Below the pieces are notes generated by a model. The model was not told where the DNA came from. It did no database searches and worked only from the letters and a program-made list of their open reading frames with translations. The translations under genes and the position numbers were made by a program. Below, piece after piece: positions 53,677-63,211 of a stretch of DNA of 64,000 nt; positions within the stretch are counted from its first letter, which is position 1, and every line of letters begins with the position of its first letter. This DNA is from JAVWPP01 sp036635835 (GTDB taxonomy: Bacteria; Bacillota; Clostridia; TANB77; CAG-465), in contig JAVWPP010000002.1 of the NCBI GenBank assembly GCA_036635835.1, forward strand, positions 112,668 to 176,667. Reading direction: 5' to 3'.

Positions 53677-54684
53677 ATGGATATTAGCTTAAAAAACAGA
53701 AACTTTTTAAAATTACTAGATTACACACCTGAGGAAATAAGATATCTTTTAGATCTAGCAAAATATTTTAAAAATTTAAAGAAAAATAACACACCACATA
53801 AATTCCTGTCTGGTAAAAATATAGTTTTACTATTTGAAAAAACTTCAACTAGAACAAGATGTGCTTTTGAAGTTGCAGGAAACGACCTTGGTATGGGAGT
53901 TACATATTTAGACCCAGGTAGCTCTCAAATGGGTAAAAAAGAAAGTATTGCAGATACTGCAAGAGTTCTTGGTAGAATGTATGATGGTATAGAGTACAGA
54001 GGATATGCACAGGAAATAGTAGAAGATTTAGCACTAAACGCTGGAGTTCCAGTATGGAATGGTCTTACTACTGAGTTCCATCCAACTCAAATGCTAGCAG
54101 ATATGTTAACAATAGAAGAAAACTTTGGACGTCTTAAAGGCATTAACTTTACATTCATGGGTGACGCAAGAAATAATGTAGCTAACTCATTAATGATAGT
54201 ATGCGCAAAAATGGGAGTTAACTTTACATGCTGCGCACCTAAAGAGCTATTTCCAAATGAAGAATTAGTTAAAACTGCTAGAGAAATTGCAAATGTTAGC
54301 GGAAGTAAAATCTCCCTAACAGAAGATGCTTTAGAAGGAACTAAAAATGCAGATGCAATATACACAGACATATGGGTTTCAATGGGCGAGCCAGATGAAA
54401 TATGGGAGTCTCGTATTAAACTATTAAAACCATATCAAGTAAATGCAGATATTATGGAAAACGCAAACGATAACGCAATATTCTTGCACTGTTTACCTTC
54501 TTTCCATGATCTTAAAACTACAATTGGTAAAGAAATAAACGAAAAATTTGGAGTTCCAGAAATGGAAGTTACAAATGAAGTTTTTGAATCTGCAAAGTCT
54601 AAGGTATTTGACGAAGCAGAAAACAGAATGCATACCATTAAAGCAGTTATGTATGCTACTTTAAAAGGTGATGCTAATGAGTAA
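53677..54684 (+). CDS. argF: Ornithine carbamoyltransferase (catabolic context)
   Basis: 335 aa. Carbamoyl-phosphate loop STRTRCAFEV, HPTQMLADM, ornithine-binding DIWVSMGE and FLHCLPSFHD. In the ADI operon it runs toward citrulline phosphorolysis, giving ornithine and carbamoyl phosphate, so arcB is an equally fitting name. GGAGAG precedes the ATG. The stop codon overlaps the arcC start region. Confidence 0.95.
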   Translation: MDISLKNRNFLKLLDYTPEEIRYLLDLAKYFKNLKKNNTPHKFLSGKNIVLLFEKTSTRTRCAFEVAGNDLGMGVTYLDPGSSQMGKKESIADTARVLGRMYDGIEYRGYAQEIVEDLALNAGVPVWNGLTTEFHPTQMLADMLTIEENFGRLKGINFTFMGDARNNVANSLMIVCAKMGVNFTCCAPKELFPNEELVKTAREIANVSGSKISLTEDALEGTKNADAIYTDIWVSMGEPDEIWESRIKLLKPYQVNADIMENANDNAIFLHCLPSFHDLKTTIGKEINEKFGVPEMEVTNEVFESAKSKVFDEAENRMHTIKAVMYATLKGDANE

Positions 54685-55615
54685 GAAAATAGTTATAGCG
54701 CTTGGAGGAAATGCTTTAGGTAAAACACCAAGTGAGCAGTTAGAGCTAGTTAAAAACACATCTAAAAGTATAGTAGATATAATTAAAGATGGTAACGAAG
54801 TTATAATTGCTCATGGTAATGGCCCTCAGGTAGGTATGATCAATCTTGCTATGGAATATTCATCAAATAACTTACCAGAAGTAGCTCCTATGCCTTTTGC
54901 AGAGTGCGGAGCAATGAGCCAAGGATATATAGGATATCATTTACAAAAATCAATAAAAGATGAACTTAAGAAACAAGGTATAGATAAAAACTGCGTAACG
55001 CTTGTTACACAGGTAGAAGTTTCAAAAGAAGACAAAGCATTTAATTTACCAAGCAAACCAATTGGAATGTTCTATACAAAAGAACAAGCAGATAAAATAT
55101 CTGCAGAAAAAGGATATAAATTTGTAGAAGATGCAGGAAGAGGATATCGTAGAGTAGTACCATCTCCAGAGCCTGTTAAGATAATAGAGCTAGATGTAAT
55201 TAAACAACTTGTTTCTTTAAATGATGTTGTTATTACAGTAGGTGGTGGCGGTATACCTGTTGTATCTTCAGAAAATGGACTAGAAGGAGTAGCAGCTGTA
55301 ATAGATAAAGATAAATCTAGCGCACGTCTTGCAATAGACGTAAAAGCAGATGTACTGCTAATACTAACTGCCGTTGATGAAGTTTGTATAAACTTTAACA
55401 AGCCAAACTCTGAGAAACTAAAAAGTCTTACAGTAGAGCAAGCTAAAGCATATATAGAGGAAAATCAGTTTAGTCCAGGTAGTATGCTACCAAAAATAGA
55501 AGCATGTATCAAGTTTGTTGAAAATAATTTAAATGGAGTTGCGGTAATAACTTCGCTTGAAAAAGCAAAAGAAGCACTTCATGGTTTAAGTGGTACAAAA
55601 ATTACATTAGCTTAA
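54677..55615 (+). CDS. arcC: Carbamate kinase
   Basis: 312 aa from ATG 54677, overlapping the previous gene by 8 bases; earlier in-frame starts are within the GGTGATG ribosome site. KKIVIALGGNALG, AHGNGPQVGM, VTVGGGGIPVV and FSPGSMLPKIEA. It transfers phosphate from carbamoyl phosphate to ADP, the ATP-yielding step of the pathway. Confidence 0.96.
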   Translation: MSKKIVIALGGNALGKTPSEQLELVKNTSKSIVDIIKDGNEVIIAHGNGPQVGMINLAMEYSSNNLPEVAPMPFAECGAMSQGYIGYHLQKSIKDELKKQGIDKNCVTLVTQVEVSKEDKAFNLPSKPIGMFYTKEQADKISAEKGYKFVEDAGRGYRRVVPSPEPVKIIELDVIKQLVSLNDVVITVGGGGIPVVSSENGLEGVAAVIDKDKSSARLAIDVKADVLLILTAVDEVCINFNKPNSEKLKSLTVEQAKAYIEENQFSPGSMLPKIEACIKFVENNLNGVAVITSLEKAKEALHGLSGTKITLA

Positions 55616-55635
55616 ATATTTAAGGAGTTGAATTT

Positions 55636-57078
55636 ATGAAAAAGGAAGACGTCGAGAATAAAAAAGACGAAGTAAAAACAAAAAAAGGTTTTAAAATGCC
55701 ATCAGCGTATAGCGTTTTATTAATCATCATTGGTGCTTTAGCTTTAGTTACTTTTTGCATACCAAGTGTAAAAAATGCAACTGTAGGTTTAGTAGTAATG
55801 TCACCAGTTAAAGGTTTCGTAGAAGCTATAGACGTAGCTCTATTTGTTATGATACTAGGAGGATTCTTAGGAGTAATTAATAAAACTAAAGCTCTAGAAT
55901 CTGGAATAGGTCGTATAGTTAAAAAATTAAAAGGAAAAGAACTTATAATGATTCCAATCCTTATGACACTATTTTCTTTAGGTGGTTCTACATATGGAAT
56001 GGCTGAAGAAACAATCGCTTTCTATGGATTAATTATTGCTGCAATGATGGCAGCAGGTTTTGATAGCATGGTAGGTGCCGCAGTAGTATTACTAGGTGCT
56101 GGCGTAGGTGTTTTAGGATCTACTGTAAACCCATTTGCAATAGGAGCTGCAGTAGATGCCCTTAAGAGCTCAATACCTGGTATTGAGATAAACCAAAGTA
56201 TAATAATAGGACTAGGAGCAATCCTTTGGGTTACTTCATTAATTATAGCAATATTCTTTGTAATGAGATATGCTAAAAAAGTTCAAAAAAATAAAGATGC
56301 TAGTATCTTAAGTAAAGAAGAAAAAGCAGCATCTGAAAAAGCATTCGGTAACCCAGATAGTAAAGAGGGAATCGAATTAACAGGAAAAAGAAAAATCGTT
56401 TTAGTTATATTTGCAATTTGCTTTATTATTATGATAGTATCTCTTATCCCTTGGGCAGATTTTGGAGTACATATATTTGAAGGAACAACTAACATATTAA
56501 CAGGAGCAAACCTTGGAGAATGGTATTTCCAAGAATTATCTGCTTGGTTCTTTATTGGAGCTGTAGTTGCAGGTATTGCATACCGTATGAAAGAAAAAGA
56601 AATCGTTGAAGCATTCGTTGATGGAGCAGCTTCTATGATGGGAGTTGTCCTTGTAATTGCAGTATCTAGAGGTATTAAAGTTATAATGGACGGAACAGGT
56701 TTAGGAGACTACATTTTAAATGCAGCTGCTAACATGTTAGAAGGTGTATCTGGAGGATTATTTACAGTATTATCTTACATAGTATTTGTAGGACTATCTT
56801 TCTTAATTCCATCTACATCTGGCCTTGCTGGCGCATCTATGCCTATAATGGGTGGTCTTGCTCATACTTTAAGCTTAAGCCCAGAAGTTATGATCATGAT
56901 ATTCTGCGCAGCATGTGGACTTGTAAATCTAATTACACCAACTAGTGCCGTTGTTATGGGCGGACTTGCAGTTTCTAAGATAGAATTCTCAACTTGGATT
57001 AAATTTGTTGGTAAAGTATTATTAACATTATTTATTGCAAACGTATTGATTTTATCTATTGCTATGATGATATTGTAA
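55636..57078 (+). CDS. arcD2: YfcC-family basic amino-acid antiporter (ArcD2-like)
   Basis: 480 aa, about 12 hydrophobic segments after a charged N-terminal tail. YfcC/DUF-type signature regions include GGSTYGMAEETIAFYGLI, GAGVGVLGSTVNPFAIG and PSTSGLAGASMPIMGGLA. Its place as last gene of the arc operon argues for arginine/ornithine exchange. The family itself is broader, and classical ArcD is a different family. AAGGAG lies eight bases before the ATG. Confidence 0.88.
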   Translation: MKKEDVENKKDEVKTKKGFKMPSAYSVLLIIIGALALVTFCIPSVKNATVGLVVMSPVKGFVEAIDVALFVMILGGFLGVINKTKALESGIGRIVKKLKGKELIMIPILMTLFSLGGSTYGMAEETIAFYGLIIAAMMAAGFDSMVGAAVVLLGAGVGVLGSTVNPFAIGAAVDALKSSIPGIEINQSIIIGLGAILWVTSLIIAIFFVMRYAKKVQKNKDASILSKEEKAASEKAFGNPDSKEGIELTGKRKIVLVIFAICFIIMIVSLIPWADFGVHIFEGTTNILTGANLGEWYFQELSAWFFIGAVVAGIAYRMKEKEIVEAFVDGAASMMGVVLVIAVSRGIKVIMDGTGLGDYILNAAANMLEGVSGGLFTVLSYIVFVGLSFLIPSTSGLAGASMPIMGGLAHTLSLSPEVMIMIFCAACGLVNLITPTSAVVMGGLAVSKIEFSTWIKFVGKVLLTLFIANVLILSIAMMIL

Positions 57079-57110
57079 CAATAAAATACATAAAATATTT
57101 CAACAAACTT

Positions 57111-57146
57111 AGTAGTACACTTTAGTAGTGTGCTACTTTTTTTTCT
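57111..57146 (+). terminator. Terminator of the arc operon
   Basis: 11-bp stem AGTAGTACACT/AGTGTGCTACT (one G-U), 5-nt loop, eight T. Confidence 0.88.
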
Positions 57147-57204
57147 TCTTTTTTAGAAACGTAGTATCTAGCACTATGCACTAGCAAGTGTAAAGATATA
57201 CAGC

Positions 57205-57233
57205 TTGTAAAAAGAAGCTAGATAGTGTATAAT
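57205..57233 (+). promoter_or_regulatory. Promoter of the PF06541-CYTH operon
   Basis: TTGTAA (57205-57210), 17-bp spacer, TATAAT (57228-57233). Upstream, 57166-57192 has repeated CTAGC and a CACT-AGCA-AGTG dyad that could be an operator. Confidence 0.7.
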
Positions 57234-57269
57234 ATATAAAAGAAAATATATAGAAAAGGAGGCATATAA

Positions 57270-57812
57270 ATGGATAGAATAGTTTTCTACTTCGTAGTTT
57301 GTTCTTTCATAGGATGGGCACTAGAAGTGTTTTTTAAGACAATATCTAACGAAAGCTTAGATAGAGCAGGAATGGGAAAAGGGCCATACTGCATGGCATA
57401 CGGAATTGGAATGGTACTCCTACTTGTACTTGTTACAGAAAAAGTAGATAATTTATTTGTTATGTACATACTTTCATCTGCTGTTTGTACAGCTTTTGAA
57501 TACGTAACAGGAGTAGTGCTAGAGAAAGTATTTGGAGTTGTCCTATGGGAATACACAAAGCTTAAATTTGCCATAAACGACCACATATGCTTAGAGTTTA
57601 TAGTCCTTTGGGGATTTTTCGGCATAGTATTCCTAAAAGCTGTAGTACCTTTTTTAGACAAAATATATTACAGCATAACCTCAGAAAGCGCAGTAACTTG
57701 CCTATATCTATTAGCTCTTTGCGTTATAGCAGACTATGCATATGCAGGGCACTGCCTAATAAAGGCTAAAAAAGCTAAAGAAGAGGTATGTATAGAGGAG
57801 AAAAACATATGA
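57270..57812 (+). CDS. PF06541 (CmpB-like putative ABC transporter) membrane protein
   Basis: 180 aa with four to five membrane segments. Conserved GWALEVFFKTI near residue 15, FEYVTGVVLEKVFGVVLWEY, and CLEFIVLWGFFGI match the PF06541 'putative ABC-transporter type IV' family common in Firmicutes. Its role is unproven and no ATPase lies beside it. AGGAGG precedes the ATG. The last four bases overlap the next gene (ATGA). Confidence 0.85.
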   Translation: MDRIVFYFVVCSFIGWALEVFFKTISNESLDRAGMGKGPYCMAYGIGMVLLLVLVTEKVDNLFVMYILSSAVCTAFEYVTGVVLEKVFGVVLWEYTKLKFAINDHICLEFIVLWGFFGIVFLKAVVPFLDKIYYSITSESAVTCLYLLALCVIADYAYAGHCLIKAKKAKEEVCIEEKNI

Positions 57813-58408
57813 AAAGAGAAATAGAACTAACAGTTAAGTCTAATATGCCAATAAATAAGTGCAAAGAAAAGCTAAAAATAGCAGGGTATACACTAGAAAA
57901 AGAGCTACATGTAAAGGACATATATATGCGCTCTAAAGATGTATCTTTGCAAAGCAGTAACGAAGAAATACTTAAAAGATCTGTACTTGTAAGGGACGTA
58001 GTAAAAAACAAATCTAGCGTACATGAAAAAGAGCTAGTATATAAAGAAAAAGAGTACAATGAAAAAGGTGAAATAGTTTCATCAAATAAGTACATAGTAC
58101 ATATAGATTCAGTAGAAAAAGCAGTAGTTTTTTTAGAAAAAATAGGATACGTTAAGCTTTTAGAAATAGAAGATATGTACACTGAGTATTCTAAAGGAGA
58201 AGTAGTAATAGGACTTCAAGATGTAAAGGATTTAGGAGCATTTATAGAGGTAGAAGAAACTATAAAGCATAGAGAAATTACAGATGAAATGCGCATAAGA
58301 GAAGATCTTAAACAGTATCTTTTAGATACAAAGCTAGATATTGATGCTTCTAATTTCGATGTTAAAAAAGTGTTTTTAGCTTTAGATAATATGCGTAAAA
58401 GAAAATAA
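57809..58408 (+). CDS. CYTH-domain protein
   Basis: 199 aa from ATG 57809 (AGAGGAG upstream). It begins with the CYTH signature EIELTVK (ExExK), followed by KRSVLVRDV, basic/acidic strands lining a tunnel (HEKELVYKEKEY, LLEIEDMYTEYS, AFIEVEE). CYTH enzymes act on triphosphates (inorganic triphosphate, ThTP, sometimes ATP). Translation is coupled to the PF06541 gene. Confidence 0.85.
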   Translation: MKREIELTVKSNMPINKCKEKLKIAGYTLEKELHVKDIYMRSKDVSLQSSNEEILKRSVLVRDVVKNKSSVHEKELVYKEKEYNEKGEIVSSNKYIVHIDSVEKAVVFLEKIGYVKLLEIEDMYTEYSKGEVVIGLQDVKDLGAFIEVEETIKHREITDEMRIREDLKQYLLDTKLDIDASNFDVKKVFLALDNMRKRK

Positions 58409-58424
58409 AAATATATTCGCAATC

Positions 58425-58453
58425 TTTACAATATATATTTTGCGTGATATAAT
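58425..58453 (+). promoter_or_regulatory. Promoter of the PH-domain gene
   Basis: TTTACA (58425-58430), 17-bp spacer, TATAAT (58448-58453). Confidence 0.8.
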
Positions 58454-58484
58454 AAAGCAAGAAAAACTTATAAGGAGTGGTATC

Positions 58485-58859
58485 ATGGAAGAGTTAGATT
58501 ACATATGGAAAGATAAGAAAAGACCGTTTTTTGGCCTACCTTTGTCTTTTACAACATACATTATAACATCAGAAAAGCTATTAATTAGGTCTGGAATATT
58601 TAATACTCAGGAAGAAGATATTAGACTTTATCGTATAATGGATATTACATTAAAGCGTTCAATTTTCGAGAGAATCTTCAATCTTGGAACAATTCATTGT
58701 TGCTCTGCAGATAGATCTACTCCGGAATTTGAAATTAAAAATATTAGAGATGCTTTTAAAGTTAAAGAGCTTCTTTCAGATCTTATAGAAAAAGTAAGAG
58801 AAGAAAAAAATATAAGTAGTAAAGAATTTATGAATTCTGGAACAGTAGGGGAATTTTAA
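58485..58859 (+). CDS. Bacterial PH-domain protein (bPH_2)
   Basis: 124 aa from ATG 58485 (AAGGAGTGG upstream). LPLSFTTYIITSEKLLIRSGIFNTQEEDIRLYRIMDITLKRSIFERIFNLGTIHCCS matches the YdbS/bPH_2 family, here without the transmembrane pair usual in YdbS/YdbT. Function unknown. It ends two bases before an assembly gap. Confidence 0.85.
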   Translation: MEELDYIWKDKKRPFFGLPLSFTTYIITSEKLLIRSGIFNTQEEDIRLYRIMDITLKRSIFERIFNLGTIHCCSADRSTPEFEIKNIRDAFKVKELLSDLIEKVREEKNISSKEFMNSGTVGEF

Positions 58860-58861
58860 AA

Positions 58862-58961
58862 NNNNNNNNNNNNNNNNNNNNNNNNNNNNNNNNNNNNNNN
58901 NNNNNNNNNNNNNNNNNNNNNNNNNNNNNNNNNNNNNNNNNNNNNNNNNNNNNNNNNNNNN
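58862..58961. other. 100-N assembly gap next to hairpin element C
   Basis: Exactly 100 N, so the true length is unknown. Unlike the first gap, I see no shared flank. The right flank begins five bases before hairpin element C, consistent with an assembly break at a repeat. Confidence 0.9.
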
Positions 58962-58966
58962 AATTA

Positions 58967-59034
58967 AAACATATAAAAGATAACTATCTAGATACGGTAA
59001 ATATATTAATGAGAATAAAGTTAAGTATATGTTT
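58967..59034 (+). repeat. 68-nt dispersed hairpin element, copy C
   Basis: AAACATATA/TATATGTTT outer stem, TAACT (58981-58985)/AGTTA (59019-59023) inner stem, ATACGG (58992-58997) and AATGAGAA in the interior. It differs from copy A at about seven positions. It is followed by an A-rich tract and then the fhs ribosome site, so it may lie in the fhs leader. Confidence 0.85.
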
Positions 59035-59097
59035 TAAAAAATATAAAATAAATAAACAAAAAAAGAAAAAAAGCAAAAAATAAGAAAGGGTGAGTAC

Positions 59098-60765
59098 ATG
59101 CTTACAGACATAGAAATATCTCAAAAATGCAAAATGCTAAACATCACAAAGATAGCTAAAAAAATAAAAGTAAAAGAAGAAGATTTAGAGCTATACGGAA
59201 AATACAAAGCAAAATTTGCAGATAGCATATATAAAAAAGTAGAAAATAACAAAGAAGGCAAGCTAATATTAGTTACTGCCGTTAATCCAACACCAGCTGG
59301 AGAAGGTAAAACAACCATAACCGTAGGACTAGGTGAGGCCATGACAAAGATAGGAGAAAGCGCCATCATAGCGCTTAGGCAGCCATCTCTTGGACCTGTA
59401 TTTGGAGTAAAAGGAGGAGCAACAGGCGGAGGATATGCGCAGGTTGTCCCAATGGAAGACATAAACATGCACTTTACAGGAGATTTCCATGCTATAACAT
59501 CTGCAAACAACCTTCTTTGCGCTATGCTAGATAACCATATATACCAAGGAAATGCGCTAAACATAGACATAAATAACGTAAAAATAAAAAGAGTTTTGGA
59601 TATGAACGATAGAGCTCTTAGAGAAATACAAATTGGAATGGGCAAAGCAACAAATGGCGTAGAAAGAAAAGATTCTTTCCAAATAACTGTTGCAAGCGAA
59701 GTTATGGGCATATTTTGCCTTTCTACAGATATAAAAGACTTAAAAGAAAAACTAGGAAACATCATAATAGCATATAACCTTTCAGGCATGCCTGTATATG
59801 CAAAAGATATAAAAGCAGAAGGCGCCATGACGGCTCTTCTAAAAGATGCAATAAAACCAAACCTAATTCAAACTTTAGAAAATACGCCATGTATAATGCA
59901 CGGAGGACCATTTGCAAATATTGCGCATGGTTGCAACAGTATAATAGCTACAAAGTTAGCCCTTAAGCTAGCAGACTACTGCATTACAGAAGCTGGATTT
60001 GGCGCAGATTTAGGTGCGGAAAAGTTCTTAGATATAAAGTGCAGAAAAGCAAATATATCTCCTGCTGCAATAGTTCTAGTTGCAACAATTAGAGCTCTAA
60101 AATATAACGGAGAAATACCAAAAGAAGACCTTAAAACAGAAAACGTAGAAGCCGTAAAAAAAGGAATTTGCAACTTAGAAAGACATATAGACAACTTAAA
60201 AAAATTTGGAGTTCCAGTGCTAGTTACGCTAAATAAATTTTTCACAGACACAGATGCAGAAATACAAATAGTTAAAGATATTTGCGCAGCTAAAAACGTA
60301 GACATAAGCATTTCAGAAGTGTTTGAGCATGGTGGAAACGGTGCAAAAGAGCTAGCAGAAAAGCTAGTTATTGCTACTAAAACAGAAAGCACTCTTAAAT
60401 ATATATACGACGAAAATCTAGAAATAGAAGAAAAAATAAATATTTTAGCTACTGAAATATACGGAGCAAAAGACGTTAAGTTTTCAGAAAAAGCATTAGC
60501 TGAAATAGAAAAAATAAAAAAAATAAATAGAGATAAACTACCAATATGCGTAGCTAAAACTCAGAGCTCTTTTTCAGACAATAAGAATCTACTAGGAGCT
60601 CCTAAAGATTATACATTCAATATTTCAGATGCCTCTATAGCTAATGGTGCAGGCTTTATAGTCCTTTATGCAGGCTCTATTATGACAATGCCAGGACTTC
60701 CTAAAGTTCCTGCTGCAGAAGGAATAGATGTAAATGAAAGCAGCGAAATAGTTGGAATATTCTAA
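59098..60765 (+). CDS. fhs: Formate-tetrahydrofolate ligase
   Basis: 555 aa. P-loop TPAGEGKTTITVGLGEA, GGGYAQVVPMEDINMHFTGDFHAI, and the C-terminal GFIVLYAGSIMTMPGLPKVPAAEGIDV. It makes 10-formyl-THF from formate, THF and ATP in the cytosol. GGGTGAG precedes the ATG. Next to pflB/pflA, whose product formate is its substrate. No other Wood-Ljungdahl genes are in the window. Confidence 0.97.
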   Translation: MLTDIEISQKCKMLNITKIAKKIKVKEEDLELYGKYKAKFADSIYKKVENNKEGKLILVTAVNPTPAGEGKTTITVGLGEAMTKIGESAIIALRQPSLGPVFGVKGGATGGGYAQVVPMEDINMHFTGDFHAITSANNLLCAMLDNHIYQGNALNIDINNVKIKRVLDMNDRALREIQIGMGKATNGVERKDSFQITVASEVMGIFCLSTDIKDLKEKLGNIIIAYNLSGMPVYAKDIKAEGAMTALLKDAIKPNLIQTLENTPCIMHGGPFANIAHGCNSIIATKLALKLADYCITEAGFGADLGAEKFLDIKCRKANISPAAIVLVATIRALKYNGEIPKEDLKTENVEAVKKGICNLERHIDNLKKFGVPVLVTLNKFFTDTDAEIQIVKDICAAKNVDISISEVFEHGGNGAKELAEKLVIATKTESTLKYIYDENLEIEEKINILATEIYGAKDVKFSEKALAEIEKIKKINRDKLPICVAKTQSSFSDNKNLLGAPKDYTFNISDASIANGAGFIVLYAGSIMTMPGLPKVPAAEGIDVNESSEIVGIF

Positions 60766-60776
60766 TATATATAAGC

Positions 60777-60817
60777 AAAAACGTAAGAACATATAAAGTT
60801 CTTGCATACGTTTTTTT
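60777..60817 (+). terminator. Terminator after fhs
   Basis: ACGTA/TACGT and AGAAC/GTTCT with a four-base bulge, loop ATATAAA, then seven T. Confidence 0.75.
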
Positions 60818-60819
60818 AA

Positions 60820-60852
60820 AAAAGACAGTTAAATAATTAGCTGCCTTTTTTT
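60820..60852 (+). terminator. Second, tandem terminator after fhs
   Basis: AAAGACAGTTAA paired with TTAGCTGCCTTT (one mismatch, one G-U), then T-run. Confidence 0.6.
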
Positions 60853-60895
60853 GTTTTAAAAAAATATATATGCGCATAATATAAAGGAAAAATCG

Positions 60896-60924
60896 TTGCT
60901 AAAACACCAAAAATGTTGTATACT
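60896..60924 (+). promoter_or_regulatory. Promoter of pflB-pflA
   Basis: TTGCTA (60896-60901), 17-bp spacer, TATACT (60919-60924). A TATGCGCATA palindrome at 60869-60878 could be an operator. Confidence 0.7.
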
Positions 60925-60957
60925 TAAGAAGTAATAATTAAATATAAGGAGGGAATT

Positions 60958-63201
60958 ATGGATACAAATTTTAAACAATGGGATAAGTTTAATAAAGGAA
61001 CATGGAATCATCAAATAGATGTTAGAAATTTTATTCAAACTAACTATACAGAGTACACAGGAGACGAAAGCTTCCTTAAAGGACCAACAGAAAAAACAAG
61101 AAAGCTATGGGAAAGCGTTTCTAAAATAATGGACATGGAAACTAAAAAAGGTGGAGTTTTAGATGCAGATACAAAAGTAGTATCTAGCATAACTTCTCAC
61201 AAAGCAGGATACATAGACAAAGATTTAGAACTAGTAGTTGGCTTACAAACAGATAAGCCGCTAAAAAGAGCAATAGTACCTTATGGCGGAATTAGAATGT
61301 GCGAAACAGCTTTAGAGGAATATGGATTTAAAATAGATAATCAAATAAACGATATATTTACTAAATATAGAAAAACTCACAACCAAGGTGTTTTCGATGC
61401 ATATACAAGCGAAATGAGGAAATGCAGAAAGAGCGCTATAATAACAGGACTTCCAGATGCATATGGTAGAGGAAGAATAATAGGAGACTACAGAAGAGTT
61501 GCCCTATACGGTATAGATCTCCTTATAGAAGACAAAATAAAGCAAGGAAAAGACCTAGAACTAGACTATATGGACGATGAAACAATTAGAATGAGAGAAG
61601 AAACTTCAGCTCAAATAAACGCACTTAAAGAGTTAAAAGAGCTAGGCAATATATATAACATAGACATATCTAAACCAGCTAAAAACGCTTTAGAAGCAGT
61701 GCAGTGGACATATTTTGGATACCTTGCCGCTATAAAAGAAAACAACGGAGCAGCAATGAGCATAGGTAGAATATCTACATTTCTAGATATATATTTAGAA
61801 AAAGACATTAAAGATGGTCTTATAGACGAAGAAACAGCTCAGGAATACATGGATCAGCTAATAATAAAACTTAGAATGGTTAGATTCCTAAGAACTAAAG
61901 CATATTCTGCGCTTTTTGCAGGAGATCCAAACTGGGTAACAGAATCTATAGGAGGAATGACAAGCTCAGGAGACAGCCTAGTAACTAAAAACTCTTTTAG
62001 AACATTACACAGCTTAGAAAACATAGGACCTGCCCCAGAACCTAATCTTACAGTCCTATGGTCTAGAAATCTACCAGAAGGATTTAAAAAATACTGCGCT
62101 AAAATATCTATACTTACAAGCGCAATTCAGTATGAAAATGATGACCTTATGAGCGAGCTTTATGGAGACGATTACGCTATAGCTTGCTGCGTTTCAGCTA
62201 TGCGAGTAGGAAAACAAATGCAGTTCTTTGGCGCAAGATGCAACATTGCAAAATCTCTTCTTTATGCAATAAATAGAGGAAAAGACGAAGTAACTGGAGA
62301 GCAAGTAGGTCCTATTACAAGGCCACTAGACCCAGCTGCTGAGTATTTAGACTACGAAGATATATTACAAAGACTAGATGAAATGTTTAACTGGGTATCT
62401 AGAGTATATATTAATGCATTAAATATAATTCATTATATGCACGATAAATATGCCTACGAAAGCATCCAAATGGCCCTTCACGATAAAGATATACATAGAA
62501 CAATGGCATGCGGAATAGCCGGCCTTTCTGTTCTTGTAGACTCTTTAAGCGCTATAAAATACGCTAAAGTTAAGCCAATTTACGATGAGAGAGGAATAGC
62601 TGTAGACTTTACTGTAGATGGCACATTCCCATGCTTTGGTAACGATGACGATAGAGTAGATGAAATAGCAGTAAAAGTACAAAAAATGTTTATGGATAAA
62701 TTAAAACAACATAAAACATATAGGAATTCTGAGCAAACTATGTCTATACTAACAATTACATCTAACGTTGTATACGGAGAAAAAACAGGAGCAACTCCAG
62801 ATGGAAGAAAAAAAGGCATACCATTTGCGCCAGGTGCAAATCCAATGTACCAAAGAGAGAAAAACGGTATAATTTCAGCAATGAACTCAGTAGCTAAACT
62901 AGACTACAACGAAAGTAAAGATGGAATATCATACACTTTTTCAGTTGTACCAAGTACATTAGGAGAAGATATGGACGCTAAGACAAACAACTTAAAAGTA
63001 ATGCTAGATTCGTACTTTATACACACAGGTCACCACATAAATGTTAACACTATAGATAGATCTATTCTTTTAGATGCAATGGACCACCCAGAAAAGTATC
63101 CTCAGCTTACAATTAGAGTTTCTGGATACGCAGTTAACTTTGTTAAGCTTACTAAAAAACATCAACTAGATATTTTAGCAAGAACTTTCCACAGTAATTA
63201 G
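60958..63201 (+). CDS. pflB: Pyruvate formate-lyase
   Basis: 747 aa, full length. The active-site cysteine pair is in YAIACCVSAMRVG (about 419-420), and the glycyl-radical site RVSGYAVNFVKL is near residue 723. PYGGIRMCE and SALFAGDPNWVTESIGG are typical of true PFL, not of diol or choline lyases. It splits pyruvate with CoA to acetyl-CoA and formate under anaerobic conditions. The ribosome site is AGGAGGG. pflA follows after 10 bases. Confidence 0.97.
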   Translation: MDTNFKQWDKFNKGTWNHQIDVRNFIQTNYTEYTGDESFLKGPTEKTRKLWESVSKIMDMETKKGGVLDADTKVVSSITSHKAGYIDKDLELVVGLQTDKPLKRAIVPYGGIRMCETALEEYGFKIDNQINDIFTKYRKTHNQGVFDAYTSEMRKCRKSAIITGLPDAYGRGRIIGDYRRVALYGIDLLIEDKIKQGKDLELDYMDDETIRMREETSAQINALKELKELGNIYNIDISKPAKNALEAVQWTYFGYLAAIKENNGAAMSIGRISTFLDIYLEKDIKDGLIDEETAQEYMDQLIIKLRMVRFLRTKAYSALFAGDPNWVTESIGGMTSSGDSLVTKNSFRTLHSLENIGPAPEPNLTVLWSRNLPEGFKKYCAKISILTSAIQYENDDLMSELYGDDYAIACCVSAMRVGKQMQFFGARCNIAKSLLYAINRGKDEVTGEQVGPITRPLDPAAEYLDYEDILQRLDEMFNWVSRVYINALNIIHYMHDKYAYESIQMALHDKDIHRTMACGIAGLSVLVDSLSAIKYAKVKPIYDERGIAVDFTVDGTFPCFGNDDDRVDEIAVKVQKMFMDKLKQHKTYRNSEQTMSILTITSNVVYGEKTGATPDGRKKGIPFAPGANPMYQREKNGIISAMNSVAKLDYNESKDGISYTFSVVPSTLGEDMDAKTNNLKVMLDSYFIHTGHHINVNTIDRSILLDAMDHPEKYPQLTIRVSGYAVNFVKLTKKHQLDILARTFHSN

Positions 63202-63211
63202 TAGGTGCCAT

